Shown: positions 35,465 through 46,859 of the stretch, one piece after another
How positions within the stretch are numbered: the stretch's first letter is position 1
Layout: each line of letters starts with the position of its first letter
NCBI GenBank assembly: GCA_037974965.1
Contig: JBBPFI010000003.1
Span: 1,984,001-2,048,000, forward strand
Reading direction: 5' to 3'
From: Dacryopinax spathularia
Lineage: Eukaryota > Basidiomycota > Dacrymycetes > Dacrymycetales > Dacrymycetaceae
Length of the DNA: 64,000 bases
Translations under genes and position numbers: made by a program
Notes under the pieces: model-generated
What the model saw: the letters and a program-made list of their open reading frames with translations, nothing else
Database searches by the model: none
What the model was told of the DNA's origin: nothing

Positions 35465-36033
35465 ATAGCGAGGACTTGTACGCTAGATGCCGTGTGTACC
35501 TCGGTTTATTTCAGGCATCTATATTTGCGATTAGCCTTACGCAGGGCAGGAGTCGAATCAGTCATACGTTCATCTATGCCACTATCATCTGCTTTGGTAT
35601 CTGCAGCTTGTTTGGTTGTATGATCGGTGGATTAACTCCGCGCCGAGCCCTACGATCGGCCGGTGGCCGGCCCGAGCTCCGGTGATAACCGCCCGATGGC
35701 GTGCCGCGATCCGGGCGATCAGTGGGGGAACCCTTGCCTCGTCCACCCATGAGGCCGATGAGGTCCGCTGCACACTCGTGTAGAGCAGTCGAGGGGACGA
35801 CTCGACCGGGAAATATACAACCGACGGTGATAGACCTTACGGCTATACGCATGTTGGGATCGCTTCGTTGCAATTCCGCTGCGTGATTCTCGTCTCTATC
35901 AGCGCGACGATACTGTGCCTGCTAGAGGGTCGCATTTCACCATACGACGAGCGACATTGACATACGCAGCTGCATAGGGTTGGTTCTCTGAAGACCGCTG
36001 TTAAGGCCGTACATTCGATACATTCCTCCACAC
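35465..36033. other. intergenic, P450-5 to FMO
   Basis: No gene seen. A short inverted motif CGATCGGCCGGTGGCCGG lies near 35652. Confidence 0.4.
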
Positions 36034-38322
36034 ATGGCACCCACGGTCAATTTCGGCGGTTATGTACCGCCTCCGACACTCCCTTCATTCACCAAGCACG
36101 CCGCATCCCTTCTTCCCTCTGTCGCAGCAGCGCCGGTTTGCAATGCATGGCTCACGTCCTTCGCCGCTGCCATCCATTCGCGGTCGATCTCGGATGTGTT
36201 GGATCTTCTTCTGCCCGACGCGTATTGGAAGGACTACTTGTCGCTGACGTGGGACTTCCGAGCATTCGGTGGGCGGGAAGCGATCCGCAAGTTCCTGGAG
36301 GACCGGCTTGAGTTCAGCGAACTCCGCAATGTCGAGCAGACCGATGCACTCGTGCCAACCGTGAAGACCATCGGCAGCCTCAGCTGGGTACAGGCCTCAG
36401 CAGCGTTCGACACGCGATGGGGTCGGGCATCCTTGGTCTTCCGCCTCGTGCCCTACATCCCAAAGGATGACAGTACTGCAGAGCCTGCATGGCGCGCTTT
36501 TCACCTGTTCAGCAACCTCGATAGCTTGCATGGGGTGGTGGAGAAGGTCGGTGCACATAGACTGGACCATCCTCCAAGGATGTCGTGGAACGAGATGCGT
36601 AGAAGGGAGGTCGAGTTCGTGGATAGGGAGCCTACAGTGCTCATCATTGGTGCTGGGCATAATGGGTACGCCTGCCTCCGTCATCTTCGTCATGAGGTGG
36701 AGGACTGACGATCCGAACAGGCTGATGACGGCTGCGCGGTTGCAGTATATGGGTATCCCTTGTCTCATTGTGGAGAAGGAACAGCGAGTTGGCAGTCAAT
36801 GGCGTGGCCGATACTCTGCCCTCTGTACACATGATCCCGTCTGTATGTCCCATCTCACTGCGCGTCTGACGCACTTCTCACCTTTGTTCCTGTGCAGGGT
36901 TCACGCAGCTACCTTATCTGCCGTTCCCTTCCACCTGGCCAACCTACACGCCAGGCGATAAGCTGGGCGACTGGCTGGAGGCCTATGCACAGCATCTGGA
37001 TCTGAACGTCTGGACGTCCAGTAGTCTAGAATCTGTTACCTGGGACAACGCCAAGAAAGAATGGACGGCGAGCGTCAGGCGACCGTCTGGGGAAATACGA
37101 GTGCTCAAGAGCAAGCATGTGGTCTACGCGGGCGGGTGGAACGGGGTGCCGTACATGCCAGAGGTGGAGGGGAAGGAAGAGTTCGTGAAGGCGGGCGGCA
37201 GAGTTCTTCATTCCAGCGAGTACAGGAACGCAGATGGGTTCGAGGGGAAGCGGGTGGTAGTCATTGGCTCGGGCGTATCTGGTACGTTAACATTCTCCTC
37301 CATGCAGGCGCCTGACCTGATCACTCCTACGCAGCACACGATATTGCCCAGGATCTGGTCAACTCCGGCGCCGCAAGCGTTACTCTCCATCAACGAAGCT
37401 CGACCCTGGTTGTGTCGACCATCGCCCTCCGGAAGATGCTCGTGAACTCTGGCTTCCACGAAGGCGGTCTGCCGGTGGATACGGCGGACATGCTCCTGCA
37501 CGCTTGGCCTATGGATATCCAGAAGGTTACTGTAAGCCAAGTCTTCAGCCCTACGAAACGCCCCGCTGATGAGGTATCGCTAGATGGCAGAGAACATGAC
37601 GGAGCTCAGGGAGATCGACCGCGCTACGCTGGAGGGGCTGGAGAAGAGAGGCTTCATGCTTCATCCTGGACCGGAGGGAGCGGGATACCTTTTTCTTGTG
37701 CTGACCCGCCGTGGCGGATACTATTTCGGTGAGCACATCCTGATCCAGCAGACATCACGAGCCACTCATTCCGGACAATCGTCAGATGTCGGCGCGAGCC
37801 AAATGATCGTTGACGGGCAAATCGGACTTAAGGCAGGCGGTGAGGTCGCCCGACTTCGCTCAGGTGCGATCGACTTCACCGACGGCGCCTCGCTCGATGC
37901 CGACGTGGTCATCTTTGCCACCGGCTTCGGAGCTATCAAGGAGAACCTGCAGCAGACTTTCGGCGAGGAATTCACGAAGGGGTTGAAAGACCCGTGGTAC
38001 CTCGATAAGGAGGGCGAGCTGAGGGCTGTCTGGCGCGATAGCGGGAGGGAGAACTTCTGGTACATGATTGGGAACCTGAGCTATGCGAGATTCTACAGCA
38101 AGAGGGTTGCTTTGCGTGAGTCCAACCGCTAGCTACCTTTCGAACGTCGTCTGATTGTGAGCAGAGATCAAGGCGCTGGAGACGGGCCAGTGGGATGGTG
38201 TACGGTACTCCATCCCAGAAGATCCCAAGGACGAACCACATGGGCTAGACGTCGCTCCAACAGAGCCAGAGCTCCAGAATGGATCAACTCACAAGGGCGA
38301 GCGGAATGGGAATGCACATTGA
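36034..38322 (+). CDS. flavin-containing monooxygenase with NTF2-like N-terminal domain
   Basis: FAD/NADPH-dependent monooxygenase of the FMO/Baeyer-Villiger type. The first 170 residues look like an NTF2/SnoaL fold (SISDVLDLLLPDAYWKDYLS, FRAFGGREAIRKFLEDRL). The FAD site VLIIGAGHNG is split by an intron that rejoins to LMTAARLQYMGIPCLIVEKE, and VGSQWRGRY follows. The NADPH site is RVVVIGSGVSG, then AHDIAQDL after another intron. VVIFATGFGAIKENLQQTFG is the conserved ATG motif near the C-terminus. It ends EPELQNGSTHKGERNGNAH with TGA at 38320-38322. Such enzymes oxygenate soft nucleophiles or ketones. Its place among P450s suggests a shared oxidative pathway or detoxification role, which is inference. 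The gene appears intact across about five introns. Confidence 0.87.
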
Positions 38323-38779
38323 TAGAAATGGAAAGGACTCGGTAAACAGGGCATATGCACCTATCCAACCACAGTACTCGATAGGAGCATTGGCGATAGA
38401 GACAGGTTGTTGCTTTAGCCTTCCCTTTATACTAAGGTAAGAAATGCTGTCGGATAATACGATTGACGCATCCGGAGCGCCGGTTACGGTTCCAAGAGAA
38501 AAGCTGACATTACAATGTGTCGTCACGTGATGGATGACGATTTCAGTCGCATAGCCGCGCCGATGAGGGACCGTGCTCGGCAGTGCTCTTGCACCCTGAC
38601 TGGTTGTGAATCCGGATTAGGACATGCAGCGCTTAACATCACCAGGCGAAAATCAATAATGAGCAAGGAAAATTACAAATAAAAAGGTGATCACGGACAA
38701 GACAGCGGTATATGGAGTACAAGGGGTTACAGGATATGATGCACAAAGATGACAAGCAAAGGGAGCCAACCCAACGCAT
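38323..38779. other. convergent 3' region
   Basis: 3' UTR space of FMO and the SAP30-like gene. AT-richer stretch at 38645-38690. No gene. Confidence 0.4.
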
Positions 38780-39843
38780 TCAGGTCGTCGCCCGATCAAC
38801 AGGGACGACCCTCAGCGTCTTGTCTGTGCGTCGGGGGGCGGGGTCAGCGAGCTCCCTCCTCGCCCGAGCAAAGGCACGCTCACCCCTCGTCTTGATCGCG
38901 TAGACGAATGACATGACAACCTCAGAGTCCTTCACTTCCTTTTGCTTGCCCTCAAAGTGTCGAGCGCAAATCCCAGCCAGGGCGGAGTGGAACGCGTCCA
39001 GATCGGTGTAGATGGGCTCGCGCAGGTCTTCGGGCCGCACAGGCTGATCTTCTCGATAACCCGTCTTGGCATTGAGCAGTCGTCGTGAGGTGCGCTGCGG
39101 CCTATTTGCAGGCGTAGGATCAGGAAGTCGAGGTGGTGGTGGATGCAGCAGGTAGCTCGCTGGCGGGGGCTGATCACGCGACAGCGGCGAGGGATCAATA
39201 GGGGGCGCCAGGTTGTGCAGCTCGATGTATTTCAGCAGTTGGGGCACAGAAAACGTGTTGAAGTCCACCTAGATTGAGAATAGAAATCAGGGACGGTTCG
39301 ACGAAGTATATGCAGCGCATGGCGCACCACCAGCTTCTTCTGAATCTCCTCCCTCTCCTTCTCAGCAATCTTGGCGAGGCGCTCAGCCTCTCGAGCGGCC
39401 GCCTCGCGCGCAGCTGCATTCCTCTCGGTCGCTTGCCTCTTAGTTGGGCGCTCGTTGGCCGTGTGGCCTCCGCCTGACCCACTTGCGCCGTTCACTTGCG
39501 TCGAATTCCGCCCGGACTTCGTACTCCCACTTGGTGCATGTGTATGCCCATCGCCATCTTCATCGCGCTTCCGCTTCTTCTCCTGATACTTCTCCCTCGC
39601 TGCAGCTTGCGCCGCTGGCGATTGGACTCTTGTAGGTCGTATGGATTGGTTCTTGATATGCAGCATCTGGAACAGGCCGTGGCCGTCTGCTTGGGGCGGT
39701 AAGGAGGGGGGCATGTGGGTGGACGGGCTGATGGCAGGATGAGGGGATAAGGGTCCAGCCCGCCTTGAACTCGGAGCCGACATCGGACAATCGTTGCGCT
39801 TGGCGCGGCGCCGGTCGAGCGACGGTCTATCCGAGAAATACAT
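38780..39843 (-). CDS. SAP30-like Sin3-binding protein
   Basis: Likely subunit of the Sin3 histone deacetylase complex, acting in the nucleus. The N-terminal 170 residues are disordered and basic, with EKKRKRDEDG and a charged coiled-coil stretch AAREAERLAKIAEKEREEIQ. An intron follows, with its acceptor next to VDFNTFSVPQLLKYIELHNL, which resembles the SAP30 Sin3-binding entry (VDF...LLxYIELH). After a Pro-rich linker and RTSRRLLNAKTGYREDQP comes YTDLDAFHSALAGICARHF and EVVMSFVYAIKTRGERAF, which matches the helical RHF...F.YA pattern of the same domain. It ends VVPVDRATT. The assignment rests on pattern recall, not on a search. The start at 39843 is the first ATG; MSAPSSRRAG further in is an alternative. 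It sits in tandem 85 bp downstream of P450-6. Confidence 0.6.
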
Positions 39844-39928
39844 GATTTACAAATAGGAAGCAGCCAAAGTCTCGCGTACAAACATCGTGTACAAAGAAAT
39901 GCATTCCGCCTGCCGCACAATCCGTCCC

Positions 39929-41996
39929 TCACTCTACAGTTGCTGTAGCGGCACGCAATACGTCCTCTACGCCAGGGAATCGTGGCGTCAGTATGAGCGG
40001 GAAGTACGAGGGTCGGCTAGCCAGCAATGTAAGCGTCATCATGGCTGAGGAACAGAAAAACACTCACTTCAATCCAGGCTCGTTTCCATACTTGATCTCA
40101 GTACCAGGTGGTGTTGAGATATCCGCAGCCCAGAGAAGCGTCACGATAGCGGCGAAGATCGTCGCCTCCGCGAGGTGACTTCCCGGGCACACGCTGCATC
40201 AGGGTTAGAGATTGCTCGGCAACTCCGATCAAGGGCCTACCGTCGACCGAATCCAAATCCGAACGAGTGAGTGCCGTCTTTCGGCTTCAGAGACTTGCCA
40301 TCTGGAGTTAGGTAGCGCTCTGGGATGTATTGGTCGGCTTGCGGATATTCTGTTTCTTCCCTCGACATTTGCCTATCGGTGATCACCTCAGTAACTCTCT
40401 TTCCGGATTGGCGAACAAGGAGCATACAGAATGTTCGCGAATATGGTAGTTCCCTTTGGTAGAAGGTATCCCTGGTATTCTTCATCGTTCTTGACCGATG
40501 TCAGCCACCGCAGAACTTCTCCACATCAAACCAAAGCTCGCTCACCAGAAGAACATGTGGAATACCAAGGGTAGCAACAGGCTGCCACCGCAGTGTCTCT
40601 AGCACCAAAGCAGCACAATACGGCAGTTTCTCCCTATCCGCGATAGTGGGCAACTCTTTGCCGACGACTCGGTCAAGCTCCTCGTGCGCCCTACGCTGCA
40701 CATCCGGATACATGCACATCGCTGCGAGGAACGTATGGATCGCAGCCACACTCGTATCACTCCCAGCACCGTGGATGATACCGGCGACGAACATGATGCG
40801 GCGTTCGAAGCCTTGATCTCCCGCGTTGTCATCCTGTGTCTCTAAGAGGGTCGTTACAAACGAGTGCTTCGCTTTGCCCTCCGCCTTTGTCCGTGAGCTG
40901 ATTGCGTGCGCGAGGTAATGATGGAAACGAGCTTACCAGGTCCTTCTTCACAAGCTCGAAAGGAGTCCCTCGTACGTCGTCAAAATACTTCTTCCAAGCT
41001 TCAGCTTGCTTCTTGAAGCCAGCGATCGAAGTTGGCAAGTACTGGACTGGAAGACCGGTAGACATACGCATGGTCTCGCATAAAGCAGTCTGTACGTACG
41101 TAGAGGGATGAAGTCGACAAGCCAGTATCCAGGCCGCATGACTATTATCCACTCCACGATCAGCACATAAGACGACTATTCAGACATATGGACGCACCTT
41201 CTTCGAAGATACGGATACCTTGATCGGCCTTGATTAACATATCGTCCTCGTCACCCAGGGTGTAGCCATAAGCAACAGCAAATGAGATCTGGGCAACAGC
41301 TCTGCGAGCACGACTGAGAAACTTGTCATCCGACCGTGCCGAGCACAAACCTCTTCATATGCTGCATGTACTTTTCCGGAGTAGCGAGCATATCTAGCGT
41401 TAGCCGACGTGCCTCTCGCAGCTGTAGTGGCTCGTAGTTTTGTACAGCGCGAGGTGACAATGCGATGCTGAAGAGCCGTCGATACTGCTTGTGAAGGACC
41501 GGATCACTTGTTTGGACAGGATCTTCTTTCAGGCCAACTCTGCCCAGGAGGATTAGCTTCTGGCCCATAAAGGGGCATTGAGAGGTCTTACAGCTCGTTG
41601 GCCATAACAAGCTATCGATGCATGCAAATGGTCAGCCATGAGACAGCCCGTCCATGACCAGAAAGCCGGGCTGACCTGTTGACGTCCGGAAGTCGCGCCT
41701 GCCCGCCTTTCGAGCAGTTCGTTGGCAGCACTCTTGGTGTTGATTATTATGAACGGCATGCCCATAATCTTCATGGTCATGACGTCTCCAAATTCCTTGG
41801 CCCATTTGCGTAGGACGTCACGATGCTCGTCCGGAAACCCAAGCAGGCCGAGGATGGGCACCCGTCCAGGACCAGGAGGCAGTTTAGGACCAGAGACTTT
41901 CCGAGCAATCCATATCGAGAGAAGCAATATCGCCAAGAGACCGCCAGCCTCCAGTGGTGTTACAGTAGACAGGAAATTGGAGAGGGAGAGAGACAT
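39929..41996 (-). CDS. cytochrome P450 (P450-6)
   Basis: Microsomal P450 related to P450-3 and -5. It has an anchor (GGLLAILLLSIWIARKV), the hinge LPPGPGRVPILG, and RKWAKEFGDVMTMKIMGMP. Next are VLHKQYRRLFSIALSPRAV, AVAYGYTLGDEDD, and YLPTSIAGFKKQAEAWKKYF. The I-helix is VAGIIHGAGSDTSVAAIHTF, RRAHEELDRVVGKELPTI follows, the ExxR motif lies in VLETLRWQP, and QYIPERYLTPDG comes before the heme loop. That loop is completed by splicing CG|C to give FGFGRRVCPGSHLAEATIF. The last intron follows GTEIKYGNEPGL and leads to RPSYFPLILTPRFPGVEDVL and a TGA at 39929-39931. All key residues are present. It is divergent from SDO1 across about 980 bp. Confidence 0.9.
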
Positions 41997-42976
41997 GTTG
42001 CCTGAACGCAGAGAAACAGCCGCGGTAGCTAGAGTTTGTCGCCCTTTATCGGCATGGGCACTCCTCCGCGCGGCGGGCTTACTACTACCCAGAGGTCAGC
42101 GTGAAGATCAACGTATCACGCCGACCAGCATCCAGCAGGTTGGGGTTTAAGGGCGAAGTGTGTGGCTATGCCTGTCTGAGATGTATAGTTTCGGGCGAAA
42201 GAAGGTTGCGGTCCGGACTGAGAAGCCGTTGTATCTTTACCCCTGCTGGTCCCGCACATCGAAGGAAGCACCCGCAGAGGACGGCTAGCATACGGCCGCA
42301 CGTGAGTCCGACCGCCCAATCTCTAACCCTGCGGTGACCCTCGGCTGAGCTGGTCTTCGATTTACGCAATTGCGGGGATTTGTTGGAGTGTACAGCACAT
42401 CTTCGAGCGGTCGGCGGCGCCGGCCTTGGTTCGTGGGTGGGAGAATCGACCATCAATATAAGAAGACGGGCGCCGGTTAGTACGCTCCTGATGGCCAGCG
42501 AAACACAACTACTACTACATTCAAGAAGTAACAGCCAAGATGAAGCGTCTTGACTAAAGAGAACGGCCGTTATAGCAAGTCGGTGGCCTTTCAACGGGCT
42601 GTTGGCGCCTGACGGCGTTTTGTCGTCCCGTACATTTGCTAACGGGACCCGTCAAATCGAAACTTCGTGCGAGGCTGGGTTCATTTCGAGTTCACACCTC
42701 CGAGTACTTCTTTTCGAAGTTATCGAGTTAGTAACATCGAGGCTGCTTTGCTTTGCGTGGGTAAAAAATACACGAGCATGATAATATCAGGTACCCAGAC
42801 GTGAAGTTCGTAAATGAGTCATTGCTGGTCATGACCGAAAAGTGTCGAAATTTGCATCGACGTCACAGCCAGACATTGCGTTGTCGCAAGTCCCTGATCT
42901 ACAGTATTACACTACTAAGCACTGGTCACTGCTTGTCGATATCCCGCTACCATCGCAACCACCCTACATCTAAACC
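41997..42976. promoter_or_regulatory. divergent intergenic region, P450-6 / SDO1
   Basis: No gene supported. GATAAAGG at 42043-42050 on the minus strand could be a weak TATA element for P450-6. Open frames here lack motifs. Confidence 0.35.
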
Positions 42977-43931
42977 ATGCCTATCCAACAACCATCTAAT
43001 CAAATAAAGTACGTGCTACTGAGCCACCCCAGCGTGGAAACCCGACTGAGGAACGTTCTAGGCTGACAAATGTATCTGTCGTGCGGTTGAAGAAAGGTGG
43101 AAAGCGCTTTGAAGCGAGTCCGTGCTCTCTGCCCGCTGTCGGCAGTTGCTGACCAGCGTAAGTAACTGCAGATCGCATGCTACAAGAATAAAGTGCAGGA
43201 ATGGAGGAGCGGAGTGTGCGTGCTTGTCTCTCAGATCTTGTCTTGAGTTGATGATTGACTTGTACCGTGCCCGGCGACAGCGAGACGAACCTGGACGACG
43301 TGCTCCAGATCAGCAACGTGTTCATCAATGTTTCTAAGGGCCAAGCAGCAAAGCATGAGGATCTTCAAAAGGCGTTCGGCACTACGGATCAGGATACGAT
43401 CGTCAAGGAGATCCTGAAGAAAGGCGAGGTCCAAGTCGGCGAAAAGGAGCGTGCGCACGAGCTGTCCAACCTATGGAAAGACATCGCCACGCAGGTTGCG
43501 GAGCGCGTCGTCGACCCGAACACTCAAAGGCCCTACCCGGTGGGGATGATCGAGAAGGCTATGACGGAGGCGGGGTTCAGCGTGAGGCAGGGGAAGAACG
43601 CGAAGAGCCAGGTGCTGGATTGTATTCGCCTGCTGCAGGAGAAGAGCAGTCTGCCGATACAGAGGGCGAGGATGAGGGTGAGGGTCGTGATGCCGAACAA
43701 GGACGGGAAGAGGCTGAAGGAGAAGGTCGTCGAGGCGGCGGAGAAGGTCGAGGAGGAGGACTGGGGCGATGAGTGGGAGGTGGTGAGTCCCGCTTGCTCT
43801 GCGTGTCGTTTGCAACCTACTTATGTGTACCGCAGATCCTCATCATTGACCCGCCTCAGTTCAAGGTACTCAATGAACTGGTTGCGACCGAGCTCAAGGG
43901 CAAGGGTAGGGTGGAGACTCTGACATTGTGA
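42977..43931 (+). CDS. SDO1: ribosome maturation protein SBDS/Sdo1
   Basis: Releases eIF6/Tif6 from pre-60S subunits together with the EFL1 GTPase; it acts in the cytoplasm. The start MPIQQPSNQIK joins to LTNVSVVRLKKGGKRFE, then IACYKNKVQEWRSGV, then ETNLDDVLQISNVFINVSKG. The long central exon has KAFGTTDQDTIVKEILKKGE, TQRPYPVGMIEKAMTEAGF and VRQGKNAKSQVLDCIRLLQE. A final exon reads ILIIDPPQFKVLNELVATEL and ends GRVETLTL. About 255 residues, normal for the family. The E|I junction needs a GC-AG intron (43114-43171, donor GAA|GCGAGT), and the conserved RFEIACYKNKV fixes it precisely. The other introns are GT-AG. The gene is intact. Confidence 0.94.
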
Positions 43932-44218
43932 TCTAAGATTGCCACGTCCATCTCCAACAGTCGGTTTGCCGCTTTGTCCCATCTGTAATCTGTTGTAATG
44001 AATGTCATGAGCCTGTCGACGTACTCTACAGAGGACGACGCCAGCAACGCAGCCAATGCTGGTTGTGTAAGATCCCCCGTGTTGTACTCTCCAACTCTCT
44101 GTGGACGGAGATGCTGTCTGCTGCTTGTCCACAACGGACCCACCCCGACTATTCGAATACACCATTACGCTCTAGTCTAGCCATTCAACATCGCCCGACC
44201 TCCAGATCCACTCCACGC

Positions 44219-46307
44219 TCACTGCACCCCTTTATCCCCCAGCCTCGTCAAAACAACAGGCTTGACAACCCTATTCCACTCCTCTGTCCATGTACCCCAT
44301 CGCTCGTTTGAGCGGGTTTTGGTGCTCTTTTGGCGAGCGATGTTTTCCCTTAGCTTATGGAGCGCTGGAGCTTGGGGGAAACCGCGGAGGAGTGTCTGCG
44401 TCAAACATAATGTTCAGCATCTGGCTCATATGCCCGGCAAGGAAGCGGAAAACGCCAGAGTGGGAGAAGTGAGTGAAGGTGAAAAGGGAATGAACGCACC
44501 TCCATCTCCAGCGCCAATTCCTGCGCGTTCCCGAAGACGACTCCATTCCCGTTCTCCCCCTCCCTCACCAGCTCGTCCAAGCAGTCAAATCCCAGCGCAC
44601 AGACGGGGAGGCCACAGCCGAACATGTCGACTATCTTCATTGGCAGGTCTAGACCAGAGGAGGACGTATGGAGGGAGATGCCCAGGTCTGCCGAGCCTGC
44701 GCAGTTGCATCAACAACTGCAGCACTAGAACCGGAGCGACATCGAGGATGGGAATGGGAGGCGAGGCGTACCAAGCAGAATAGGATAATCCGCCGCCTCT
44801 AACCACATGGGCACACACCTCACCCAGTGCCAGAGCCTCTGACACTCCTCAATATCCTCCGTGAACTTTTCCCTTAGCGGCCCTTTGCCCGTGACGATCA
44901 CGAGCACTTTCGGCAGCCTGCTCGCTTTATTCCCCTTGCCGGTGGCCTCGTTCGCCGCCCGAGCCCGTTTTTCGTAGAACTGCATGGCGTTCAAGAGCAC
45001 TGCAAAGTCTTCGTCCGCTGTCCAGCTTGTGCTGCTCACTACGAGCGCAGGCCGATCAGGCCGAAGGCGGGGAAGGGTGGCGTTCCCGAACGTAGGGAAG
45101 AGGGAGGGCGAGGGAGGGGGGGCGTCGTGCAGCTGGGTGAGTGGGGTGGAGAGGGGCGGGGTGAAGGGAGGGAAGAAGTCGGGCCCGGCGGATCGGAGGT
45201 CGAGTCTGCAGAAGAGCTGGTCGATGGGGGTTAGCATATGCTCAGGATAGCGGCTCGTGCGGAGCAGGCGAAGGAGGGGAGGGGAATGGTGCATACATCG
45301 TGGATCTCCGTTGGTTCGGCAGGGCGAAAATGCGCTGGCGGCCGGTCGTGCAAGACTGCTTTGATGCCTCTTTCCCCGTTTCAGCACGGACGATTCAGTA
45401 GATAGGCAGCGGGAGGTGGGACGCACTCGAGCTTCCAGTCCCTAACGAGGGCTTCTTGCATGGCGTGCGTGACGAACAAGTGCGCATACGCTTTCCGGCC
45501 AAAGGTGCATTCGAACCTGTCCTCACCATTCAACATGAGTATATGCAAGACTCTCCAGGGATGTGAGGGGACGCACCACCTAGCGATCCAGACGAGCGGA
45601 TTGTCCCTCCCTAGCCGGAGTGCAAGTATCGTCCACCCCAGGTTATGCCAATCAATCACCAACTTCGACCCCGTCAAATGGCAGCACAGCTGGACCACAG
45701 CAAGGGTGGGGATACTCGGCGGGTTCTACGCCCATGCATCACTCGTCAAGCGTCGGTTATGACTGATGAGGGCATACCTGTACCAGTACGAACTCTGGTG
45801 CGTAGGGCAATTCGAGGAGGAGGGTTGAGAGGAGGGTGTATATCTGGAAGAGGACTTTGTACGGTGCTGCGAGCATGAATAGGATTCGAGGGAGGCGGCC
45901 TATCGCCGCTGGTGGTTCGCGTAGGTATAGTTCTCGTACCCGAGGGGATTCGAGTAGTGACGGGATGAGCTTGCTTCCTGCCGCCCATACTGTCAGTGGA
46001 TGCCCCAGGAAAAGAAGTGGAAGGACCGCCCACCTTTATACCCGATCACCACCGTCTCCCACCCCATAGCCGCAAAGCTCTCCGCGTGGTACATCATCCT
46101 CGGACTCCGTCCCACATCCCCCAGGACGACAATAGCGACCGTATGATGTCTCAGCGGTCTTCGTTTCCTCCATGAAAGGCGTGCGAGCCTGATAGGGTTG
46201 AGGAGGACGAGGAGGGCGATGAGGGCAAGGAGGATGTATATTGCTCCTATTGTTGTTGAGTTTTGAGAGCGGAATGAGCTGCCGGGGAGGCGATCGAGCA
46301 GTCCCAT
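44219..46307 (-). CDS. ALG1: chitobiosyldiphosphodolichol beta-mannosyltransferase (Alg1)
   Basis: ER membrane GT33 enzyme that adds the first mannose to GlcNAc2-PP-dolichol. An N-terminal membrane helix ([20 protein letters not shown]) is followed by [20 protein letters not shown], a hallmark of Alg1. Then come [72 protein letters not shown], and AADYPILLG. The sugar-nucleotide region [20 protein letters not shown] carries on into [20 protein letters not shown] and [11 protein letters not shown]. It ends [17 protein letters not shown] and [11 protein letters not shown], with the stop at 44219-44221. About six short introns are evident. A Pro-rich insert ([16 protein letters not shown]) is longer than in yeast. 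It is convergent with SDO1. Confidence 0.93.
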
Positions 46308-46859
46308 CGCTCCTGCGGTCCACCGCTAGGCAGGTCGACTGCACCTTCAACCTTCCGGCTTGGGATCGACTGGGCTTCGTCCCAATTCGGCCACCACACT
46401 CTCAGGGACACCCGCGTCACGCCACGTGAAAAACGGGATCAGTTCCCCCGCCTACAAAAACCTCGCCCACCGTTCGCAGCCCGGCTTTTTCTCTAACAAT
46501 GTCCATGGCACCTGCTTTAGAGTCGCTTGCCTCCCAAAAACTCTTAACCCCAGGGGAATGGCAGGTGCTCGCGGGTCGCCTAGATAGATGACTGGCCTCT
46601 TTGTTGGGTCGGCGGGCTGTGCTCTGCGCTGTGTCTTGGCCGGGAATGGCGAGGGGACGAGGGCTAGCTCGCTACATTCTTCTCAGCGGTATAAGTAATG
46701 GATCATAATGCTTTGACTCTATGCGATTCTTGACCCGATTTACAGTACAAAACGTGCTTCAATGTGTGCCTATGGATATGGGTGTCCGTCTTCTTGGGTA
46801 CGTCGTGAGGATGTACTAAATAACTAGTTATGGCATCCTACTGTTAATCGTGATAATCG
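46308..46859. other. intergenic, upstream of ALG1
   Basis: No gene seen. Confidence 0.4.
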
